NCBI GenBank assembly: GCA_025928125.1
Contig: JAICKD010000062.1
Coordinates: 1 to 10,020, forward strand
Reading direction: 5' to 3'
Origin: Ktedonobacterales bacterium
Lineage (GTDB): Bacteria > Chloroflexota > Ktedonobacteria > Ktedonobacterales > JADMIN01
Length of the DNA stretch: 10,020 nt
A program made the position numbers and the translations under genes. Shown one piece after another: positions 5,858 to 10,020 of the stretch. How positions within the stretch are numbered: position 1 is the first letter of the stretch; every line of letters begins with the position of its first letter. A model generated the notes under the pieces. The model did no database searches and was not told the DNA's origin. It worked only from the letters and a program-made list of their open reading frames with translations.

Positions 5858-6736
5858 GTGATTCCGGATGACTTCACCTACTTTGCCCCCAGCAGCTTGC
5901 CCGAAGTGTGGAATCTGTTGCGACAACATGAGGGCGACGCGAAGATTCTGGCAGGCGGCCAGAGCCTGATACCTCTGATGAAGCTCCGCCTTGCATCCCC
6001 GGCGTATCTGATCGACCTCCGCAATGTCCCAGGATTGAGTGTCCTCCAAGAGCAGGATGGCTCGCTGGTTATTGGCGCCATGGTGCGAGAGTCTCAACTG
6101 GAACAGTCTCCACTGATACAGACACGATATCCTGGTATCTACGAGGCAAGCTCTGTTGTCGCCGATCCGTTGGTGCGCAACTTCGCTACCGTGGGTGGTA
6201 ACGTAGCGCACGCCGATCCCGCGAACGACCACCCCGCTATGCTTCTTGCTATGGGAACGCATGTCACGGCCCAGAGTCCACGCGGAACTCGCACCATGTC
6301 GCTGGATGATTTTCTGGTAGACACGATGGAGACCGCCTTGCGACCTGATGAGGTGTTGACTGATATTCGCGTCCCCCGGCCTCTGCCTCATACTGGGTCA
6401 GCATATATAAAACTCGAACGCAAAGTCGGCGATTATGCCATTGCCGCGGTAGGCGTCATGATTACCCTTGATGGCGGGGTCTGTAGTCGCGCAGGCATCG
6501 GCCTTACCAATGTCGGCCCGACCGCGATTCGCGCCCGACAGGCGGAGGCGTATCTCGTTGGTAAGCAGCCCGATGAGGCAACCGTGCGCGAGGCTGCCAG
6601 ACTGGCTTCGGCGGCGGCTGAACCAGTCACAGATCTACACGGGCCAGCGGACTATAAGCGCTCCATTTTGCGGACGTTGACCGCGCGGGCATTGCGGCTT
6701 GCGGTTCAGCGCGCCCAGGCGGGAGGTGGACAATGA
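5858..6736 (+). CDS. coxM: Aerobic carbon monoxide dehydrogenase, medium (FAD-binding) subunit
   Basis: This 292-residue protein has the normal length for CoxM. It takes electrons from the iron-sulfur clusters of CoxS onto FAD and passes them to the quinone pool; it belongs to the cytoplasmic-face CoxLMS heterohexamer. The two FAD-binding signatures stand at the expected places: AGGQSLIPLMKLRLA from residue 32 (AGGxS loop, 32-36) and TVGGN at 111-115, followed by VAHADPANDHPA. RKVGDYA (188-194) and the C-terminal CO-dehydrogenase flavoprotein domain (about 180-285) complete it. The start is GTG 5858 with a strong AAAGGAGG six bases upstream. The stop overlaps the coxS start by four bases (ATGA), which points to translational coupling. 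It is the first gene of the operon. A related xanthine dehydrogenase-type FAD subunit is the only alternative, and the neighbours argue against it. Confidence 0.96.
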   Translation: MIPDDFTYFAPSSLPEVWNLLRQHEGDAKILAGGQSLIPLMKLRLASPAYLIDLRNVPGLSVLQEQDGSLVIGAMVRESQLEQSPLIQTRYPGIYEASSVVADPLVRNFATVGGNVAHADPANDHPAMLLAMGTHVTAQSPRGTRTMSLDDFLVDTMETALRPDEVLTDIRVPRPLPHTGSAYIKLERKVGDYAIAAVGVMITLDGGVCSRAGIGLTNVGPTAIRARQAEAYLVGKQPDEATVREAARLASAAAEPVTDLHGPADYKRSILRTLTARALRLAVQRAQAGGGQ

Positions 6737-7257
6737 CTCAGCATGTCACCATAACCATCAACGGGCAGCCCTATGCGGCTGACATCGAACCCCGGCTACT
6801 GCTTGTCCATTTCATTCGCGAGGTGGCGAACCTCACCGGCACGCATATCGGTTGCGATACCACAAGTTGCGGAGCATGCACTGTGCTGGTCAACGGCACA
6901 CCGGCCAAATCATGCACGCTATTTGCTGTTCAGGTGGACGGCGCCGAGATCAGCACGGTCGAGGGTCTCGAACAAGGTGGCAAACTGCATCCGATTCAAG
7001 AAGGGTTCTTCGAGGAGCATGGCCTGCAGTGCGGCTTTTGCACGCCGGGGATGATGATGACCTCCGTTGCATTCCTCAAAGATAACCCCAATCCCACTGA
7101 TGAAGAGATTCGCCGGGCAATCTCAGGTAATCTTTGCCGTTGCACGGGCTACGTCAATATCGTCAAATCGATTCAATATGCCGCCAAGAAGATGCGCGAG
7201 GAGCAGGCGGCTCCTACGCAAGCCCCAACAGTGACAGAAGCGGAGGCGGTTCGATGA
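6733..7257 (+). CDS. coxS: Aerobic carbon monoxide dehydrogenase, small (2 x [2Fe-2S]) subunit
   Basis: This 174-residue protein carries two [2Fe-2S] clusters that relay electrons from the Mo-Cu site of CoxL to the FAD of CoxM. The N-terminal plant-ferredoxin-like domain binds one cluster through C41, C46, C49 and C61 (GCDTTSCGACTVLV). The C-terminal helical domain binds the other through C100, C103, C135 and C137 (QCGFCTPGMMM and GNLCRCTGY). All eight ligands are present. A tail of about 20 residues, rich in Ala, Glu, Pro and Thr (from about 155), extends past the core and is probably flexible. ATG 6733 overlaps the coxM stop, and the gene's own stop overlaps the coxL start by four bases. 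The three subunits are therefore likely made in a coupled, stoichiometric way. Confidence 0.97.
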   Translation: MTQHVTITINGQPYAADIEPRLLLVHFIREVANLTGTHIGCDTTSCGACTVLVNGTPAKSCTLFAVQVDGAEISTVEGLEQGGKLHPIQEGFFEEHGLQCGFCTPGMMMTSVAFLKDNPNPTDEEIRRAISGNLCRCTGYVNIVKSIQYAAKKMREEQAAPTQAPTVTEAEAVR

Positions 7258-9608
7258 GTACGGACGCGGCAGCGATTGGCGGCATGGGCCAGAGTGTCAA
7301 GCGCAAAGAGGATGCCCGCTTCTTGCGCGGCAAGGGCCGCTACATCGACGATATCAAGCTCCCTGGCATGGTGTATATGGACATCGTGCGCAGCCCCTAC
7401 GCGCACGCGACGATCAAAAGCATTGACGCGAGCAAAGCGCTTGCGTTGCCTGGCGTGCTGGCGGTTATTACCGGCAAAGATCTGGATGCGGCGGGGCTGG
7501 CCTGGATGCCGACGCTGATGAGCGATAAGCAGATGGTGCTCCCGGTGGACCGGGTCGTCTATCAGGCACAGGAGGTTGCCGCGGTCGTCGCGACGGAGCG
7601 CTACATCGCCGCCGATGGAGTCGCGCTCGTCGAGGTGGATTACGAGCCGCTGCCGCCAGTCATCGACCCGTTCAAAGCACTTGAACCCGAATCGCCACTG
7701 GTTCGGCCAGACCGCGATGAAAAGACGAATCATATCTGGCACTGGGAGGCCGGAGACGCGGCCCGCACTGACCAGATATTCCAGAGCGCCGACGTCGTCG
7801 TCAAGCAGGATCTCTATATCCCGCGCATTCACGTCTGTTCAATTGAGACGTGCGGATGCGTCGCCTCGTTCGACAAAGTCGAGGGCAAGCTGACCGTCTA
7901 TATGACGACCCAGGCGCCACATGCCATTCGCACGGTGTACTCCTTGGTGACGGGCATACCCGAACATAAGATCCGGATCGTCTCGCCCGATATTGGGGGA
8001 GGCTTCGGTGGGAAAGTGCCGGTCTATCCCGGCTATGTCATCGCCAGCGTCGCATCGATTACCACCGGGCTTCCCGTCAAGTGGATCGAGGATCGTTCCG
8101 AGAATCTTCAGGCAGACAGTTTTGCACGAGACTATCACATCACCGCCGAACTGGCGGCGAAGAGCGATGGCACGATGCAGGCGCTGCGCGTCAAGACGCT
8201 TGCCGATCACGGCGCGTTCGACGCCGCCGCCAACCCGTCGAAGTTCCCGGCGGGGTTATACAGCATCATTACCGGGTCGTATACCCTGGATGCGGCCCAC
8301 GTCGAGGTGGATGGCGTCTACACCAATAAGCCATCGGGCGGCGTCGCCTATCGCTGCTCGTTCCGTGTCACGGAGGCGGTGCATACCATCGAGCGCATGG
8401 TGGATACACTGGCGCAGAAACTCCAGCTTGATCCTGCCGATGTGCGCATGAAAAACTTCATCCCGCCGGACGCCTTCCCGTATAAGTCTGCTACGGGCTG
8501 GGAATACGATAGCGGCAACTATCCCGCGGCGCTGCAAAAGGCGATGGATAAGATCGACTACGCTGGCCTGCGCCGGGAGCAGGCGGAGAAGCGCGCGCGT
8601 GGCGAACTGATGGGCATTGGCATCTCGACGTTCACCGAAATCGTCGGCGCTGGCCCGTCACATACCTTCGACATTCTTGGCATCAAGATGTTCGATAGCT
8701 GTGAGATTCGTGTCCACCCTACGGGCTCGGCCATCGTGCGTATCGGCGTGCAGACGCAGGGACAGGGCCACGAAACTACCTTCGCCCAGATCGTCGCCGA
8801 GGAGTTGGGCCTGCCAGTCGACAATATCACCGTCGAGCATGGTGACACCGACACGGCTCCCTATGGCCTCGGCACATATGCCAGCCGCAGTACACCTACG
8901 GCGGGCGCGGCAACGGCGGTCGCCTCACGCAAGATTCGCGAGAAGGCGAAGAAGATCGCCGGGCATCTGCTGGAGGTCAGCCCGGACGATGTCGAATGGG
9001 TGGACTATAAGTTCCAGGTGAAGGGCGTACCCGGGCGCTCGGTGACGATGAAAGATGTCGCCTTCGCCGCATACACGAACTTCCCGCAAGATGTTGAGGC
9101 GGGCCTGGAGGCGGTGGATTACTACGACCCGCCCAATCTGACCTTCCCATTTGGCGCCTACATCTGCGTCGTAGACATTGATCGTGGCACGGGCGCCGTC
9201 AAGATTCGCCGCTTTGTCGCCGTGGATGACTGCGGCAACATCATCAACCCGATGATCGTTGACGGGCAGATTCATGGCGGGCTGACGATGGGTATGGCTC
9301 CGGCGCTCTTCGAGGCGATCACCTACGATGAGGCTGGCAACATCCAGCAGAGCAACTTCATGGACTACCTGTTGCCAACCGCGATGGAGACGCCCGTCTG
9401 GGAGACAGACAAGACAGTAACACCGTCGCCACATCATCCATTCGGCGCGAAAGGTGTTGGCGAATCCGCGACAGTGGGCGCTCCGCCCGCTATTGCGAAC
9501 GCGGTGGTGGATGCGCTGAGCCATCTCGGCGTCACCCATCTGGATATCCCCATCACGCCGTGGAAGGTCTATGAGATCCTCGAAGCGCACGGAGTTGCCG
9601 AGGGGTAA
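7254..9608 (+). CDS. coxL: Aerobic Mo-Cu carbon monoxide dehydrogenase, large catalytic subunit (form I)
   Basis: This 784-residue subunit oxidises CO with water to CO2, two protons and two electrons at a Mo-S-Cu centre bound to molybdopterin cytosine dinucleotide. The copper-binding loop AYRCSFR (residues 365-371, Cys368) is the hallmark of true form I CoxL and corresponds to Cys388 of the Oligotropha enzyme. Gln220 (TTQAPH) matches its Gln240, and Glu737 (GVGES, 735-739) matches its Glu763. Cofactor-binding motifs include PDIGGGFGGK (ending at Lys254) and QGQGHE (502-507). The N-terminal hammerhead domain is around residues 20-130 and the Mo-cofactor domains follow. One small difference is Gly253 in GGGFGGK, where form I proteins I remember have Asn. 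The frame is open further upstream to 7134, but ATG 7254 overlaps the coxS stop (ATGA) and gives the family-typical start. It appears intact and functional. Confidence 0.97.
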   Translation: MSTDAAAIGGMGQSVKRKEDARFLRGKGRYIDDIKLPGMVYMDIVRSPYAHATIKSIDASKALALPGVLAVITGKDLDAAGLAWMPTLMSDKQMVLPVDRVVYQAQEVAAVVATERYIAADGVALVEVDYEPLPPVIDPFKALEPESPLVRPDRDEKTNHIWHWEAGDAARTDQIFQSADVVVKQDLYIPRIHVCSIETCGCVASFDKVEGKLTVYMTTQAPHAIRTVYSLVTGIPEHKIRIVSPDIGGGFGGKVPVYPGYVIASVASITTGLPVKWIEDRSENLQADSFARDYHITAELAAKSDGTMQALRVKTLADHGAFDAAANPSKFPAGLYSIITGSYTLDAAHVEVDGVYTNKPSGGVAYRCSFRVTEAVHTIERMVDTLAQKLQLDPADVRMKNFIPPDAFPYKSATGWEYDSGNYPAALQKAMDKIDYAGLRREQAEKRARGELMGIGISTFTEIVGAGPSHTFDILGIKMFDSCEIRVHPTGSAIVRIGVQTQGQGHETTFAQIVAEELGLPVDNITVEHGDTDTAPYGLGTYASRSTPTAGAATAVASRKIREKAKKIAGHLLEVSPDDVEWVDYKFQVKGVPGRSVTMKDVAFAAYTNFPQDVEAGLEAVDYYDPPNLTFPFGAYICVVDIDRGTGAVKIRRFVAVDDCGNIINPMIVDGQIHGGLTMGMAPALFEAITYDEAGNIQQSNFMDYLLPTAMETPVWETDKTVTPSPHHPFGAKGVGESATVGAPPAIANAVVDALSHLGVTHLDIPITPWKVYEILEAHGVAEG

Positions 9609-9639
9609 GATCCGTTTCACGCCCATGGAGGCTTAAGCG

Positions 9640-10020
9640 ATGCATTTCGAGGGAACCGAACAGATCAACGCATCGAAAGAAGCGATATTCAGCTTCTTGC
9701 TCGACCCCAATAAGGTGGCTGGGTGCGCGCCAGGGTTTATCTCGATGGATATTCTCGCGCCGGACCACTTCAAGCCGACGCTTGGGGTCGGTGTTGGCGC
9801 GGTGAAGGCGAAGTTTACGCTTGACGTTCAACTGCAAAATATCCGCGAACCGGACCATGGCGAGGTCAAGGCGCACGGTGTCGCGGCGGGCAGTGCCGTC
9901 GATCTCGTGGCCATTGTCGATCTTGTGCCTGTGACAGAGGCTGAGACGACGATGAACTGGGTATCCGATGTGACCGTCAGCGGCACTATCGCCAGTGTGG
10001 GCGCGCGTCTGCTGGAAGGC
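9640..10020 (+). CDS. coxG: CoxG-like SRPBCC family protein, CO dehydrogenase accessory (runs off right edge)
   Basis: The frame is open from ATG 9640 to the end of the window, 127 residues, with the C-terminus missing. The start (MHFEGTEQINASKEAIFSFL), the segment GVGAVKAKFTLDVQLQ (49-64), the Gly/Ala strand GVAAGSAVDL (80-89) and the helix VGARLLEG (120-127) fit the CoxG/START-like SRPBCC fold. Such proteins have a hydrophobic cavity. In other CO oxidisers CoxG is linked to membrane recruitment of the dehydrogenase and to quinone delivery. GGAGG lies eight bases upstream of the ATG. It starts 31 bp after the coxL stop on the same strand, so it is probably the fourth gene of the operon. Whether it carries a C-terminal membrane anchor cannot be seen. 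Confidence 0.88.
   Translation, partial: MHFEGTEQINASKEAIFSFLLDPNKVAGCAPGFISMDILAPDHFKPTLGVGVGAVKAKFTLDVQLQNIREPDHGEVKAHGVAAGSAVDLVAIVDLVPVTEAETTMNWVSDVTVSGTIASVGARLLEG

Noticed and set aside
5633..6391. Minus-strand open frame of 252 codons
   Set aside because: It mostly runs antisense to coxM, has no ribosome site and no recognisable product.
7134..7253. In-frame extension of coxL by 40 residues
   Set aside because: It overlaps the coxS C-terminal cluster domain; ATG 7254 in the ATGA overlap fits the family start and operon coupling.
7173..7832. Minus-strand open frame of 219 codons
   Set aside because: It is antisense to coxL with no ribosome site or family resemblance; a shadow of biased codon use.
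7836..7862. Apparent loss of the active-site glutamine in CoxL (ETCGCVA where Oligotropha has ETCQCVA)
   Set aside because: Counting back from the Cys388 equivalent shows that Gln240 corresponds to the Gln in TTQAPH (Gln220), which is conserved. The Gly in ETCGCVA is at a different, non-catalytic position.
8925..9626. Minus-strand open frame of 233 codons
   Set aside because: It is antisense to the coxL C-terminus; the coxL product matches its family along the whole length, and the antisense product does not resemble any protein.
1..10020. CRISPR arrays, tRNA or rRNA genes, transposases, phage genes
   Set aside because: No regularly spaced repeats, no cloverleaf-like or rRNA-like segments, and no recombinase or transposase motifs were seen on either strand.

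Overview
The window looks like chromosomal DNA of a moderately GC-rich, soil- or thermal-type bacterium. A member of the Chloroflexota (Ktedonobacteria-like) is my best guess. It rests on the CoxM-CoxS-CoxL-CoxG gene order, the style of the OmpR-type regulator and the long AT-richer intergenic gaps. It is an inference from remembered family resemblance, not from a database search.

Layout. Positions 1-2895, minus strand, hold a three-gene block read right to left: a DegT/DnrJ/EryC1-type sugar aminotransferase (2895-1780), a Gfo/Idh/MocA-type NAD(P)-dependent sugar oxidoreductase (1694-705), and the N-terminal 217 residues of a FemAB/GNAT-like acyltransferase that runs off the left edge (653-1). 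This is a typical set for making and modifying amino sugars for a surface polysaccharide. A 342-bp divergent intergenic region follows, carrying a perfect 13-bp inverted repeat. At 3238-3915, plus strand, lies a short WcaJ/RfbP-type polyprenyl-phosphate sugar-1-phosphate transferase, the enzyme that starts repeat-unit assembly on the lipid carrier. The two divergent units therefore probably serve one exopolysaccharide locus.

Positions 3916-4446 contain no convincing intact gene, but the minus strand has a short protein-like open stretch that may be a decayed gene. An orphan OmpR/PhoB-type response regulator (4447-5250) follows, with no histidine kinase in view. About 600 bp of leader DNA (5251-5857) has sigma70-like promoter candidates and short repeats but no gene.

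Positions 5858 to the right edge, plus strand, hold a tightly packed aerobic Mo-Cu carbon monoxide dehydrogenase operon: coxM (FAD subunit), coxS (two [2Fe-2S] clusters), coxL (Mo-Cu catalytic subunit) and a truncated coxG. CoxL has the AYRCSFR active-site loop that marks true form I CO dehydrogenase, plus the equivalents of the other catalytic residues. CO is oxidised at CoxL, and electrons pass through CoxS to FAD in CoxM. CoxG is the likely link to the membrane quinone pool. The operon suggests energy conservation from low-level CO. The window shows no tRNA, rRNA, CRISPR array or intact mobile element, and I did not find a clearly undescribed system. The most useful leads are the 13-bp inverted repeat, the altered receiver acidic pocket of the regulator, the possible gene remnant near 4300 and the cox leader.
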